The notes: generated from the sequence alone by a model not told the origin. Counted from the stretch's first letter, positions 1 through 8,860 are shown. The stretch is 64,000 nt of DNA from Rubrobacter calidifluminis (GCF_028617075.1 NZ_JAQKGV010000012.1:51043-115042); one strand, 5' to 3'. Program-made: numbers and translations.

Positions 1-900
1 GGCGTCGACGGCGATGACGCAGTCGGTGTAGAGATTGTCACCCGGGCGCACCTCCCCGTCGAAGTCGGGCGCCGGGTTGCCGGTACCCCAGTAAAGCAGG
101 TTGAGCTCCGGGTCGTAGGTGCCCGTCACCCAGCAGTTCGCACCACCCCGCGCCCAGGCATCGCCCTCGGAGGGCCAGGTTTCAGAACCCGGCTCACCGG
201 GCTTGGGGATAGTGTAACAGCGCCAGACGTGCTCGCCATCCTCGATCTTGAAGGCGTCGAGGTGGCCGCGCACACCGAACTCCCCACCGGAGCTCCCGAC
301 GATGACCATGTCCTTCACGACCAGCGGGGCCAGCGTCAGGCTCTCGCCGGCCCTCACGTCACCACACGTCTTGTCCCACACACACTCGCCGGTCTCAGCG
401 TCGAGCGCGAGAACGTGGGCGTTGGCGGTGACGACGAATACCTTGCCCTCCGCCACGGCAACCCCGCGGTTGACGTTACCGCAGCACAAAGAGACGTCGT
501 ACGGGATGGCGTGCTTGTAGCGCCACAGTTCCTGACCGGTTGCGGCGTCGAGCGCCCAGACCCATCCATCCCATCCGGCGATGAACATGACCCCGTCCAC
601 GACTATCGGGGTAGCCTCAAACGAGTAGGTCGAGGCACCGGAGTGCATGCCGACCGAACCACACTGGAAGACCCAGGCAGGGGTCAGGCGCCTGACGTTC
701 TCCGTGTTGATCTGATCGAGCGGGCTGTAACGCTGCCCGTCGTAGGTCCCGTAGTAGGTGAGCCAGTTCTGCGGCTCAAGTCGGGCGTTCAGAATCCGCT
801 CGTAAGTGACGCCACGCGCCACCGGCGGCGCCTTGCCGACCACACCGCTCAGCGCCGCCTGCCTGATGGCACTCCCGGCGTCCACATACTCAGTGGTCAT
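1..900 (-). CDS. PQQ-dependent alcohol (methanol/ethanol-type) dehydrogenase, 3' end cut by window
   Basis: The first 300 residues of a quinoprotein alcohol dehydrogenase run to the window edge. These eight-bladed propeller enzymes oxidise methanol or other primary alcohols with PQQ and a Ca or lanthanide ion. Visible marks are the repeated blade motif (VWALDAATGQELWR near 114-127), the adjacent-cysteine pair Cys139-Cys140 that forms the unusual vicinal disulfide over PQQ, Glu207 (SGGEFGVRG) and Asn275 (GTGNP), both metal-ligand positions. The catalytic Asp and the extra Asp marking lanthanide XoxF types lie beyond the window. The ATG at 900 follows a good AGGAAGGAGGGG site. No signal peptide or twin-arginine motif is visible, odd for a family that normally acts outside the membrane. 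It is co-transcribed after the small gene at 913-1374. Confidence 0.93.
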   Translation of the reverse strand, partial: MTTEYVDAGSAIRQAALSGVVGKAPPVARGVTYERILNARLEPQNWLTYYGTYDGQRYSPLDQINTENVRRLTPAWVFQCGSVGMHSGASTYSFEATPIVVDGVMFIAGWDGWVWALDAATGQELWRYKHAIPYDVSLCCGNVNRGVAVAEGKVFVVTANAHVLALDAETGECVWDKTCGDVRAGESLTLAPLVVKDMVIVGSSGGEFGVRGHLDAFKIEDGEHVWRCYTIPKPGEPGSETWPSEGDAWARGGANCWVTGTYDPELNLLYWGTGNPAPDFDGEVRPGDNLYTDCVIAVDA

Positions 901-912
901 GACCCCTCCTTC

Positions 913-1374
913 CTACGGTCGCGGCTGGGGCGGGCGGTCGAGACGGGCTTCCGGTGGAGCATCCCCAAGTACGGCGATCACCCCGGTAAGACCTCTCCCC
1001 TCGTCGTTGCCCGTCCGAGAGCCATACCAGTAGTAGCCAGGACCGTCGAGGTTGATGGTCGCCGTCCCCCGGGAGCGGTTGACGAGCCACAGAAACTGGT
1101 TGTCCCCGTTGCTCGGCAAAACCGCACAGTGGGTGTTGTTGTCGTCGTTATAGATCTCAAGCTCAAGATCCCCGCCATGCGGCATGACCAGGATCGCAGG
1201 ATCCCACACGAGCTCATCAGGCGGGATCCTGAGCGTGGCGCGCATCCTGCCGTCAGACCCCTCCTCAGCCCAGGCAAGGTTGCCGTGGGCGAGAAGCCGG
1301 CCGAGCGCCGCCTTGTTCTGCCTGTCTAACCCTAGCTCCTCCACACTTTTGGGGAGCTTCGTCGTCTCCGGCAT
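913..1374 (-). CDS. small PQQ-dehydrogenase-associated protein (MSMEG_3727-like), cupredoxin-like fold
   Basis: A 153-residue protein directly upstream of the PQQ dehydrogenase in the same operon. It resembles the actinobacterial PQQ-associated family named after MSMEG_3727, recognised from memory. The second half looks like a cupredoxin: a NDDNNTHC stretch at 76-83, then PGYYWYGS near 112-119 and an ending GRGLTGVIAV. The cysteine expected as copper ligand is replaced in the YWYGS segment, so a type 1 copper site is unlikely. The start at 1374 was chosen because GGAGGAAA lies about 7 nt upstream; the frame stays open to 1539 but without a good ribosome site. No signal peptide is seen. It may be a partner or electron-transfer accessory of the dehydrogenase; the exact role is unknown. 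Confidence 0.75.
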   Translation of the reverse strand: MPETTKLPKSVEELGLDRQNKAALGRLLAHGNLAWAEEGSDGRMRATLRIPPDELVWDPAILVMPHGGDLELEIYNDDNNTHCAVLPSNGDNQFLWLVNRSRGTATINLDGPGYYWYGSRTGNDEGRGLTGVIAVLGDAPPEARLDRPPQPRP

Positions 1375-1562
1375 CAGTGCGTTTCCTCCTGCAGAGCAAA
1401 GAGACGATTCCCCACAAAACCATACCCCGTACTCAGTCACATAGATCTTCCCCTGGATCTCACCCCCTTTCCCAGCCCCGGAAGATTCGGCACCATCAGA
1501 CCACCACGTCCAATGCTTCGCCTTTCCCCAAAAGATCATCCGCGCTGATAACCGCGGTGCTG

Positions 1563-1591
1563 ATGATACCCCATTGATCTTTTTGTGTCAA
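1563..1591 (-). promoter_or_regulatory. sigma70-type promoter for the PQQ dehydrogenase operon
   Basis: On the minus strand TTGACA (1591-1586) and TATCAT (1568-1563) are separated by exactly 17 nt. The expected start is near 1556, giving a leader of about 180 nt before the small PQQ-associated gene. The rest of the 454-bp gap between 1375 and 1828 is relatively AT-rich around 1610-1670 and holds the divergent frmA promoter; I see no further gene in it. Confidence 0.6.
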
Positions 1592-1691
1592 GAACTGCCC
1601 TGGATCACCCACTCAAGCCCTCATGTATGCAAGCTTAAGGCTTTTAAAATCAAATATTACTAACTACATGGCAGCCAGCGACGTTCCATGC

Positions 1692-1720
1692 TTGTCTCTG
1701 GTTTCGATCGGCACTAGACT
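1692..1720 (+). promoter_or_regulatory. promoter candidate for frmA-frmB
   Basis: TTGTCT (1692-1697) and TAGACT (1715-1720) are 17 nt apart on the plus strand. The predicted start near 1727 leaves a leader of about 100 nt before frmA. The elements are weaker matches than those of the divergent PQQ promoter. Confidence 0.45.
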
Positions 1721-1828
1721 GTAGGAGGGTAAACGGAGGTTTCTGGAGAGGTTCAGTCCGGGTGTGGCGAGGGCCCTTGGGGTGCCTGGGACATCTCCGG
1801 GATTCCGGCTCGGTGAGAGGAGGACGGC

Positions 1829-2938
1829 ATGGACGTGAAGGCCGCTGTAGCATTTGAGGCGGGCAAGCCCTTGAGCGTGGAGACGGTTCAGCTGGAGGGG
1901 CCCAAGGAGGGCGAGGTGATGGTCGAGTTGAAGGCCACGGGGGTCTGTCACACGGACGCCTACACGCTCTCCGGGGCGGACCCGGAGGGGCTCTTCCCCT
2001 CGATTCTGGGTCACGAAGGCGCGGGGGTCGTCGTCGAGGTCGGTGAGGGGGTGAAGAGCGTGAAGGAGGGGGATCACGTGATCCCGCTCTACACCCCCGA
2101 GTGCCGGGAGTGCGAGGCGTGTCTGAGCCGCAAGACAAATCTGTGCACGGCGATCCGGGAGACGCAGGGGCGGGGGGTCATGCCGGATGGGACGAGTCGT
2201 TTTTCGCTCGACGGGCGCATGATCCACCACTACATGGGCACCTCGACCTTCGCCAACTACACCGTGCTTCCAGAGATAGCGGTGGCGAAGATCCGGGAGG
2301 ATGCACCTTTCGACAAGGTCTGCTACATCGGATGCGGGGTGACGACCGGTATCGGGGCGGTGATAAACACGGCTAAGGTGGAGCCGGGGGCGAACGTTGT
2401 CGTCTTCGGGCTCGGTGGGATCGGGCTCAACGTCATCCAGGGCTGCCGGATGGTCGGTGCGGACATGATCGTGGGGGTGGACATAAACCCGGCCAAAAGG
2501 GAGCTGGCCGAGAGGTTCGGGATGACCCACTTCGTAAACCCGAACGAGGTCGAGGGGGATCTCGTCCCCTACCTGATCGATCTCACAGGAGGAGGGGCGG
2601 ACTACACCTTCGAGTGCATCGGCAACGTGAACGTGATGCGCCAGGCACTCGAGTGCTGCCACCGGGGCTGGGGAGAGGCGATCATCATAGGAGTCGCCGG
2701 CGCCGGAGAGGAGATCTCGACCCGTCCCTTCCAGCTCGTCACGGGAAGGGTCTGGCGGGGGACCGCCTTCGGCGGAGCGCGGGGCCGCACCGACGTACCG
2801 AAGATCGTCGACTGGTACATGGAGGGCAAGATCAACATAGACGACCTCATAACCCACACGATGCCCCTGGAGGAGATAAACACCGCCTTCGACCTGATGC
2901 ACGAGGGCAGGTCCATCCGCAGCGTGGTGATCTACTGA
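1829..2938 (+). CDS. frmA: S-(hydroxymethyl)glutathione dehydrogenase (class III alcohol dehydrogenase)
   Basis: A 369-residue zinc alcohol dehydrogenase of class III, oxidising S-hydroxymethylglutathione (formaldehyde plus glutathione) to S-formylglutathione with NAD. Catalytic zinc ligands are seen at Cys40 (GVCHTD), His62 (GHEGAG) and the Cys of YIGCGVTTG near 169. The structural-zinc cysteines are 92, 95, 98 and 106. The NAD loop reads GLGGIGL. An AGAGGAGG site precedes the ATG. The stop is two bases before frmB, so the pair is translated together. Glutathione dependence fits Rubrobacter, in which thiol surveys reported glutathione rather than mycothiol. A mycothiol-dependent enzyme is less likely given the neighbouring gfa and frmB. 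Confidence 0.95.
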   Translation: MDVKAAVAFEAGKPLSVETVQLEGPKEGEVMVELKATGVCHTDAYTLSGADPEGLFPSILGHEGAGVVVEVGEGVKSVKEGDHVIPLYTPECRECEACLSRKTNLCTAIRETQGRGVMPDGTSRFSLDGRMIHHYMGTSTFANYTVLPEIAVAKIREDAPFDKVCYIGCGVTTGIGAVINTAKVEPGANVVVFGLGGIGLNVIQGCRMVGADMIVGVDINPAKRELAERFGMTHFVNPNEVEGDLVPYLIDLTGGGADYTFECIGNVNVMRQALECCHRGWGEAIIIGVAGAGEEISTRPFQLVTGRVWRGTAFGGARGRTDVPKIVDWYMEGKINIDDLITHTMPLEEINTAFDLMHEGRSIRSVVIY

Positions 2939-2940
2939 CG

Positions 2941-3795
2941 ATGCCCTCCCTGGAGACGATCGAGGAGCACCGCTGCTTCGATGGTGCCGTTGGCTTCTAC
3001 CGCCACCCCTCGGAGGCCTGCTCGTGCGAGATGTCCTTCTCGGTCTTCCTGCCGCCGCAGGCCGAAGATGGTCCGGTGCCGGTCCTCTACTACCTGGCCG
3101 GGCTCACCTGCACCGAGGAGACCTTCCAGACGAAGGGCGGCGCGCAACGCTACGCCGCGGAGTACGGCCTCATGCTCGTCGCCCCGGACACGAGCCCCCG
3201 CGGCGAGACCATACCGGATGAGGAGGACTGGGATTTCGGCACGGGAGCCGGCTTCTACGTGGACGCAACCGAGGAGCCCTGGGCCACCAACTACAACATG
3301 TACACCTACGTCACCCAGGAGCTGAGGGGCCTGATCCGGGACAACTTCCCCGCCCGCACCGATGCACAGGGTATCTTCGGGCACTCGATGGGCGGCCACG
3401 GCGCGCTCACCCTGGCGCTCAAGAACCCCTCCCTCTACCAATCGGTCTCGGCCTTCGCCCCGATCTGCCACCCCGTGGAGGTACCCTGGGGCAGGAAGGC
3501 CTTCGGGCGCTACCTCGGCGAAGACGAGGAACGCTGGAGGGAGCACGACGCGACGGAGCTGGTGCAGGCGGGACGCACCTTCGATGGGACCATCCTGATA
3601 GATCAGGGCCTGGAGGATCAGTTCCTCGCAGAGCAGCTCTCCCCGCAGGCGTTCGAGGCAGCCTGCCGGGAGTCTGGTCAACCCCTGAAGCTGCGGCGCC
3701 ACCCCGGCTACGACCACAGCTACTACTTCATCGCCACCTTCATGGAGGACCACATAAGACACCACGCCCGGGCACTCTCGGACGCCGGGGGATAG
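2941..3795 (+). CDS. frmB: S-formylglutathione hydrolase
   Basis: A 284-residue alpha/beta hydrolase of the esterase D family, releasing formate and glutathione from S-formylglutathione. The nucleophile elbow GHSMGG places the catalytic Ser at 149. The acid lies in DQGLEDQF and the His in GYDHSYYF near the end, the usual triad order. The oxyanion region YYLAGLTCTEE (50-60) is typical of the family. The ATG is two bases after the frmA stop; the frame is open further upstream inside frmA, but that extension has no family similarity. The gene ends seven bases from the convergent gfa, leaving no room for a terminator. Confidence 0.95.
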   Translation: MPSLETIEEHRCFDGAVGFYRHPSEACSCEMSFSVFLPPQAEDGPVPVLYYLAGLTCTEETFQTKGGAQRYAAEYGLMLVAPDTSPRGETIPDEEDWDFGTGAGFYVDATEEPWATNYNMYTYVTQELRGLIRDNFPARTDAQGIFGHSMGGHGALTLALKNPSLYQSVSAFAPICHPVEVPWGRKAFGRYLGEDEERWREHDATELVQAGRTFDGTILIDQGLEDQFLAEQLSPQAFEAACRESGQPLKLRRHPGYDHSYYFIATFMEDHIRHHARALSDAGG

Positions 3796-3802
3796 GTCCG
3801 GC

Positions 3803-4384
3803 CTACTCCTCCTGCAACACCCCCGCTCGCCTGGCCGCGTGCGCCGCGATGATGTCCATCAGCTCCGGCGAGTAGCAGTCGTAGGGCTCGAGCCCCAGCT
3901 CCCTGAGACGCGAACGGAGCTCGCTCATGCGCGAAGGCGGGAAGCCCGACTCGATGACCGAAGACACGAACGCGGCAAAAGTCGGCGGGTTCCACCCGGG
4001 GTCGCGCGAGAGCTCGGGATGTATGAACGCGAAGTCATGGAACACGTGCTCGGGGTCTTCGATCACGCCGTACATGTGCACGCCGCAGTCCCGGCAGGCG
4101 TAGCGGTGGAGCAGCTTGTTCGGATCCACGACCGCAAGCTTCTGCTCGTTGCTCGCCACCCTGACACGCTCACGTGGTGCAGCCGCGAGTATCGAGAACA
4201 ACGCCCCCTCGGGCTTCCAGCACTGGGTGCAACCGCACAGGTGGTTGTACAGAAACTCGCTCTGCACGGAGACCTCGACCGGGTCGGCGGTGCACCTGCA
4301 CATCAGCGTGCTGCCGGAAAAACCCTCCCGGCCACGCTCGACGCCACCATCCACCAGCGGATGTATCGAGAAGGAATCAGTCAT
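3803..4384 (-). CDS. gfa: S-(hydroxymethyl)glutathione synthase (formaldehyde-activating enzyme)
   Basis: A 193-residue Gfa-family protein, proposed to speed the condensation of formaldehyde with glutathione, the substrate-forming step for FrmA. Zinc cysteines follow the family pattern: Cys29 and Cys31 (LMCRC), Cys50, Cys52 and Cys55 (CGCTQC), and a later CRDCG. The start MTDSF at 4384 has AGGAGGAG about 7 nt upstream, better than the longer reading from 4426. Having gfa, frmA and frmB side by side gives a complete glutathione route from formaldehyde to formate. It is transcribed separately from frmAB and convergent to them. Some Gfa homologues act as glutathione carriers rather than synthases. 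Confidence 0.9.
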   Translation of the reverse strand: MTDSFSIHPLVDGGVERGREGFSGSTLMCRCTADPVEVSVQSEFLYNHLCGCTQCWKPEGALFSILAAAPRERVRVASNEQKLAVVDPNKLLHRYACRDCGVHMYGVIEDPEHVFHDFAFIHPELSRDPGWNPPTFAAFVSSVIESGFPPSRMSELRSRLRELGLEPYDCYSPELMDIIAAHAARRAGVLQEE

Positions 4385-4450
4385 CCCCCACACTCCTCCT
4401 GACAAAAGAGGTGATACCGGAGGCAACCCGGTCTTTTCCAGCTAGACATA

Positions 4451-4480
4451 AATATATCATACGACTCGTACATTGTGCAA
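4451..4480 (-). promoter_or_regulatory. promoter candidate for gfa with palindrome in its spacer
   Basis: On the minus strand TTGCAC (4480-4475) and TATATT (4456-4451) are 18 nt apart. The spacer contains the perfect palindrome TACGACTCGTA (4460-4470), a plausible site for a repressor that senses formaldehyde or another C1 compound. The region is unusually AT-rich for this genome. Confidence 0.4.
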
Positions 4481-4575
4481 ACGATTACTATATCCGGTAG
4501 TGAAGGGTCTGCAGGTTCGGGTAGACTGCATCGTTCGGCTGCCGTCGCTGAAGTCTTCGAGAGCGAGGTTTATCA

Positions 4576-5586
4576 GTGTCAGAGGCTGGATTTCCGATCG
4601 TGTTCGACGGTCACAACGACGTGCTCGAGCGGCTCGACGGCCCGGCCGGCTTCTTCGAGCGCCGGGAAGAGGGACACCTGGACCTGCCGAGGGCGCGGGA
4701 GGGCGGCTTCGGGGGCGGGATGTTCGCGGTGTGGGTCCCGCCGCCGGAAGGGAAGGCTGCGCACGAGACGCTAGATCCTTCCTACGCGCTGCGGCACTCC
4801 CTCTCGGCCGCGGCCACCCTGTTCAGGATCGAGAAGCTCTCCGAGGGGCAGGTCAGGATCGTCCGCAGCGCCGCAGAGATACGAAGCTGCATAAACGAGG
4901 GCATCCTTGCCGCCGTGCTCCACATGGAGGGTGCCGACGCCATAGACACGGACCTCGACGCGCTTCACGTGCTCCACCGCGCCGGGCTGCGCTCGCTGGG
5001 GATAGTCTGGAGCCGCCCCAACGCCTTCGCCGAGGGGGTGCGCGTGCGGTTCGGGAGCACGCCGGACACCGGGGCGGGCCTCACCGAGGCCGGGCGGCGC
5101 CTGGTCCGCACCTGCAACGAGCTCGGCATCGTGATCGACGTCTCGCACCTGAACGAGCGCGGGTTCTGGGACGTGGCCGAACTGAGCGAGGCGCCGCTCG
5201 TCGCGACCCATTCCAACGCCCACGCCATCTGCCCCTCCCCGCGCAACCTCACCGACGCGCAGCTTGAGGCCATAGCCGCCTCGGACGGGATGGTCGGGCT
5301 GAACTTCGGGGTCCACTTCCTGCGCGAGGACGGCTCCGAGGATACCGATACCCCCATCGAGGTCATGGTCCGGCACATCGACCACCTAGTTGAGCACCTC
5401 GGCATGGAGAGGGTCGGCTTCGGCTCGGACTTCGATGGGATCCGCATCCCCGACGCCATCGGTGACGTGAGGGGCCTGCCCCGCCTAATGCAGGCGCTCC
5501 GGGAGCACGGCTACGGCGAGGAAGACCTCAAGAAAATCGCGCACGAGAACTGGCTGCGCGTCCTGCGCAAGACGTGGGGCCGCTGA
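4576..5586 (+). CDS. membrane dipeptidase-type zinc peptidase (M19)
   Basis: A 336-residue M19 dipeptidase, a TIM-barrel metallopeptidase cleaving dipeptides such as Cys-Gly. Metal-site marks are DGHND at 11-15, HMEGAD near 116, the His segments VSHLN and THSNAHA, and GSDFDG near 282. No signal peptide or membrane segment is visible, so it is probably cytoplasmic. The start is GTG at 4576 with a weak GCGAGG site; I see no better one. Its place beside glutathione-linked genes suggests a role in glutathione or Cys-Gly turnover, but this rests on context only. It ends six bases from convergent recN. Confidence 0.88.
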   Translation: MSEAGFPIVFDGHNDVLERLDGPAGFFERREEGHLDLPRAREGGFGGGMFAVWVPPPEGKAAHETLDPSYALRHSLSAAATLFRIEKLSEGQVRIVRSAAEIRSCINEGILAAVLHMEGADAIDTDLDALHVLHRAGLRSLGIVWSRPNAFAEGVRVRFGSTPDTGAGLTEAGRRLVRTCNELGIVIDVSHLNERGFWDVAELSEAPLVATHSNAHAICPSPRNLTDAQLEAIAASDGMVGLNFGVHFLREDGSEDTDTPIEVMVRHIDHLVEHLGMERVGFGSDFDGIRIPDAIGDVRGLPRLMQALREHGYGEEDLKKIAHENWLRVLRKTWGR

Positions 5587-5592
5587 GAGACC

Positions 5593-7257
5593 CTATTCCT
5601 CCTCGAGGAGCCGCGCGGCGTGGGCGAGGGAGGCGCCGTCGACCCTCCCGGAGAGCATCCGGGCGATCTCCCGCCTTCGCTCTTCCCCCTCGACCCGCAC
5701 CGCCCGCGTGACCGTCCTCCCGTCCAGCTCCCCCTTGGAGACCACCACGTGGGATCCCGCCACCGAGGCTATCTGCGGCAGGTGCGTGATCGTGAGCACC
5801 TGGCAGCGCCGCCCGAGCTCCTCGAGCCTGCGGCCCACCGCGGTCGCCGTCTCGCCTCCGATCCCGGCGTCCACCTCGTCGAAGACGTAGCTCAGCGCGG
5901 GATCCTCCCGGCGCTGGGCGAGGCGGATGGCGAGCATGATCCTGGAGAGCTCGCCGCCGGAGGCGTAGCGCCTCACCGCGAGCTCCGGCTCCCCGGGGTT
6001 CGGCTGGACGACGAACTCCACCCGCTCCCGGCCCGAAGGACCGGCCTCCGCGGGCTCGAGCACCGCCCGGAAGACGCTCTGCCCCAGGTTCAGCCCCTCG
6101 AGGTTCTCCTGCACCCTCTGCGAGAGGATTCGAGCGGCCTCCCTCCTGCCCTCCGAGAGCCTCCCCGCGAGCTCATCAAGCCGGGCCGCCCCCTCCTCTA
6201 TCTCCCGCTCGAGGCCGGCCGTCTCCGCCTCGAAGTTCTCGAGCCCCGAGAGGCGCTCCCTGGCCTCTTCGAGGTAACCCGGGACGTCCTCCCCGTACTT
6301 CCGCTCCAGCGAGCGCAGCTCCTCGAGGCGCGCCTCCACCTCCTCCAGCCTCGCCGGGTCGGCCTCCAGGTCGTTCGCGTAGGACCTCAGCTCGTAGAGC
6401 ACGTCGTCCAGCTCCGCCGAGAGCCCGGAGAGCCTCCCGGCCAGCCCCGAGAGTTCCTCGTCGTGCCGGGAGGCCGACTCCAGCTCACGGGCGGCCGAGG
6501 CCAGGGCCTCGCTCGCCCCTCCCTCCTCCGAAGAGAGCGCCGCGGCCGCCGCCGAGACGGAGCCCGCGAGCTCGGCCACGTTGCGCAGCCGGCGCTGCTC
6601 GCGCCTGAGCTCCTCCACCTCCCGCGCGCTGTAGCCCGATTCTTCGATCTCCGAGATCTGGTAGCGCAGGAAGTCCAGCTCCCTCAGGCGCGCCTCCTCG
6701 GACCCTTTGAGATCTTCGAGCTGGCGACGCTTTCTCTCCACCTCGGTCCAGAGCGCCGCGTGCCCCTCCCTCGCCCGGCGCGCCCCCTTGTCCAGGAAGT
6801 CGTCGAGGATCGCGAGCTGCTCCGAGGGATCGGAGAGCCTCGCCTGCTCCCGCTGGCCGTGGTAGGAGACCAGCCGTCCGCCCAGCGCGGCCAGCGCCCG
6901 CACCGGCACCGAGACCCCGCACACGTAGCAGCGGGATCGCCCGTCCGGCGTGATCGTCCGCCGCAGCACGATCCCGTCCTCCGGCTCGATCTCCTCCGCC
7001 AGATCCCCGAGCGTCTCCCGGAGGATCCCCTCCGCCAGATCCCCGGGAAGCCCGAATTCTCCCTCGATCGTGGCCCTCTGCGCCCCGGCGCGCACCGTCT
7101 CGGCCCGGGCCCGTGCGCCGAGAAGCAGCTGCAGCGCCGTCGCCAGGAGCGTCTTCCCGGTGCCCGTCTCCCCCGTGATCACGTTCAGCCCGGGCTCGAA
7201 CTCCAGGCTCACCCTCTCTATCAGGGCGACGTTCTCTACGGAGAGCCGCGAAAGCAC
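5593..7257 (-). CDS. recN: DNA repair ATPase RecN
   Basis: A 554-residue SMC-like protein of double-strand-break repair. The N-terminal half-ATPase carries Walker A GETGTGKT. Long Glu/Arg-rich coiled-coil stretches fill the middle. The C-terminal half has the ABC signature region (ASGGELSRIMLA) and Walker B (YVFDEVDAGIGG). The length is usual for RecN. The GTG start at 7257 shares one base with the nadK stop (TAGTG), and the family sequence begins exactly there; the open frame upstream overlaps nadK and has no similarity. It is the last gene of the efp-nusB-ispA-tlyA-nadK-recN run. Confidence 0.96.
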   Translation of the reverse strand: MLSRLSVENVALIERVSLEFEPGLNVITGETGTGKTLLATALQLLLGARARAETVRAGAQRATIEGEFGLPGDLAEGILRETLGDLAEEIEPEDGIVLRRTITPDGRSRCYVCGVSVPVRALAALGGRLVSYHGQREQARLSDPSEQLAILDDFLDKGARRAREGHAALWTEVERKRRQLEDLKGSEEARLRELDFLRYQISEIEESGYSAREVEELRREQRRLRNVAELAGSVSAAAAALSSEEGGASEALASAARELESASRHDEELSGLAGRLSGLSAELDDVLYELRSYANDLEADPARLEEVEARLEELRSLERKYGEDVPGYLEEARERLSGLENFEAETAGLEREIEEGAARLDELAGRLSEGRREAARILSQRVQENLEGLNLGQSVFRAVLEPAEAGPSGRERVEFVVQPNPGEPELAVRRYASGGELSRIMLAIRLAQRREDPALSYVFDEVDAGIGGETATAVGRRLEELGRRCQVLTITHLPQIASVAGSHVVVSKGELDGRTVTRAVRVEGEERRREIARMLSGRVDGASLAHAARLLEEE

Positions 7258-8060
7258 TACAAGAAGGTCCTCCTCACCGCCCGCCACCACGTCCACCCGC
7301 CGGTGCGGGCTATCCTGACGCTCTCCCTCGAGAGCCTCACCCTCACGCTCTCCCCCGGCGAGATCTCGCGCGGCTCGGCCCCGTCGAGCGAGAGCAGGGC
7401 CTTCCGTTCGACCAGCCTGAGCTCGACGGTCTGCTTCTCGCCCAGGACCAGCGGCCGGCTCACCAGCGCGTGCGGGGCTATCGGGACCAGCACGTAACAC
7501 TGGGCGTCGTTCGAGACGATCGGCCCCCCCGCCGAGAGCGCGTACGCCGTGGACCCGAGCGGGGTGGCCGCGATGAACCCGTCGCAGCGGAAGGCGAAGA
7601 GCTCCTCCCCCCCCACCGAGACGTCGACCGAGATGATCTGGTGCGTCCTCTGCTTGACGAGCACGGCGTCGTTGGCGGCGAGGCTCGTCGCCGCCTCATC
7701 CCCGACCCGCACCTCGAGCATCCGGTAGTCCTGGATGTGCAGCCCGCCTCCCGTGACCTGCTCGACGCCGGATTCGATCTCCTCGGGGAGCATCCCGCTC
7801 ATGAAACCCACCTTGCCCAGGTTCACCCCGAGCAGCACCCTCCCCGGGAAGATCCGCGAGGCCCTGAGCATCGTCCCGTCCCCCCCGAGGACGAAGACGA
7901 GGTCGGGGTCGGCGTCCACCGGATACCCGGGTCCCCCGTCCGCCTCGACGACCTTCTCGATCTCGACTTTCTCCTTCTCCAGGGCGGCCACCAGCCGCTC
8001 GAAGTAGCCGCCGCTGACCTCCGGGTTGCGCACGATCCCGACCCTTCTCACCTCATTCAC
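7257..8060 (-). CDS. nadK: NAD kinase
   Basis: A 267-residue ATP- or polyphosphate-dependent NAD kinase making NADP. The signature GGDGTML begins near residue 59, followed by the glycine-rich LGVNLGKVGFM and, later, the NAD-site ATPLGSTAYALSAGGPI. It starts with GTG, overlapping the tlyA stop by 8 nt, and its stop overlaps the recN start. The order tlyA-nadK-recN is widely conserved in Gram-positive bacteria. Confidence 0.95.
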   Translation of the reverse strand: MNEVRRVGIVRNPEVSGGYFERLVAALEKEKVEIEKVVEADGGPGYPVDADPDLVFVLGGDGTMLRASRIFPGRVLLGVNLGKVGFMSGMLPEEIESGVEQVTGGGLHIQDYRMLEVRVGDEAATSLAANDAVLVKQRTHQIISVDVSVGGEELFAFRCDGFIAATPLGSTAYALSAGGPIVSNDAQCYVLVPIAPHALVSRPLVLGEKQTVELRLVERKALLSLDGAEPREISPGESVRVRLSRESVRIARTGGWTWWRAVRRTFL

Positions 8061-8835
8061 CGGCGACCACCTCCCGGATGCGCCCTTCTCCCAGCGCGCT
8101 CCCCGCCCCCCTCACGAGGTACATCGGGTACTCGCCGTTTCCGGCGCGTCTCCCGGCGACCGGCGCCCGCATCAGATCCCGCGCCCCGAATCCCAAAGAC
8201 CCCATCGCCTCCGCCACCCTGAGCACGACCCGCAGGCGGATTTCGGGGTCCCTCACGAGCCCCCCGCGCCCGACCCCCTCCGGACCGGCCTCGAACTGGG
8301 GCTTGACCAGGACGACGGCCTCCTCGATCGAAGGCGTGCTCGAGAGGAGCCCGGCGAGCGCCACCCCGAGCGGGATGAAGGAGAGGTCCGCAACGAGAAA
8401 CCGCGGAGGGAAGGGGAGATCACCGCCGGAGAGGTGGCGCACGTTCGTCCCCTCCATGTAGCATACCCTCCCGTCCCGCGCGAGCGAAGGGTGCAGCTGC
8501 CCGTGCCCGACGTCCACCGCGATCACCCGCCGGGCCCCCCGCCGCAGCAGGACCTCCGTGAAACCACCCCGCGAGCACCCGGCGTCCAGGCAATCCAGCC
8601 CCTCGACGGTGAGGCCGAACCGCTCGAGCGCCGCCTCGAGCTTCGCCGCCGCGCGCGAGACGTAGCGGCCGGCGCCCTCCTCGACGGAGATCTCCTCGTC
8701 CTCGCGCACCCGCCGGCCGGGCTTCCCAAACACCTCCCCACGCACCCGGACGGCTCCCGAGAGCACCATCTCCCGCGCCCGGCTCCCGCCCGGGGCGAGC
8801 CCGCGCTCGACCAGCAGGCGGTCGAGGCGCACCAT
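8053..8835 (-). CDS. tlyA: TlyA-family rRNA 2'-O-methyltransferase
   Basis: A 260-residue protein with an N-terminal S4 RNA-binding domain (about 1-60, MVRLDRLLVERGLA) and a Rossmann methyltransferase. The SAM loop is DAGCSRGGF near 84-92, with catalytic-type Lys65 (RAAAKLE) and the VADLSFI and VLVKPQFE segments. In mycobacteria TlyA 2'-O-methylates cytidines in 16S and 23S rRNA and sets capreomycin sensitivity. The start MVRLD at 8835 fits the S4 domain; GTG codons slightly upstream are possible. The longer open frame runs into ispA and was not used. Confidence 0.93.
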   Translation of the reverse strand: MVRLDRLLVERGLAPGGSRAREMVLSGAVRVRGEVFGKPGRRVREDEEISVEEGAGRYVSRAAAKLEAALERFGLTVEGLDCLDAGCSRGGFTEVLLRRGARRVIAVDVGHGQLHPSLARDGRVCYMEGTNVRHLSGGDLPFPPRFLVADLSFIPLGVALAGLLSSTPSIEEAVVLVKPQFEAGPEGVGRGGLVRDPEIRLRVVLRVAEAMGSLGFGARDLMRAPVAGRRAGNGEYPMYLVRGAGSALGEGRIREVVAGE

Positions 8836-8860
8836 CCTCACCCTCGCATCACCTCTCGGC

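Noticed and set aside
229..1329. A plus-strand open frame antisense to the PQQ dehydrogenase and its partner.
   Set aside because: The minus-strand genes have clear family motifs; this frame has none.
913..1539. A 55-codon longer start of the small PQQ-associated gene.
   Set aside because: The in-frame extension lacks a ribosome site, while ATG 1374 has GGAGGAAA at good spacing.
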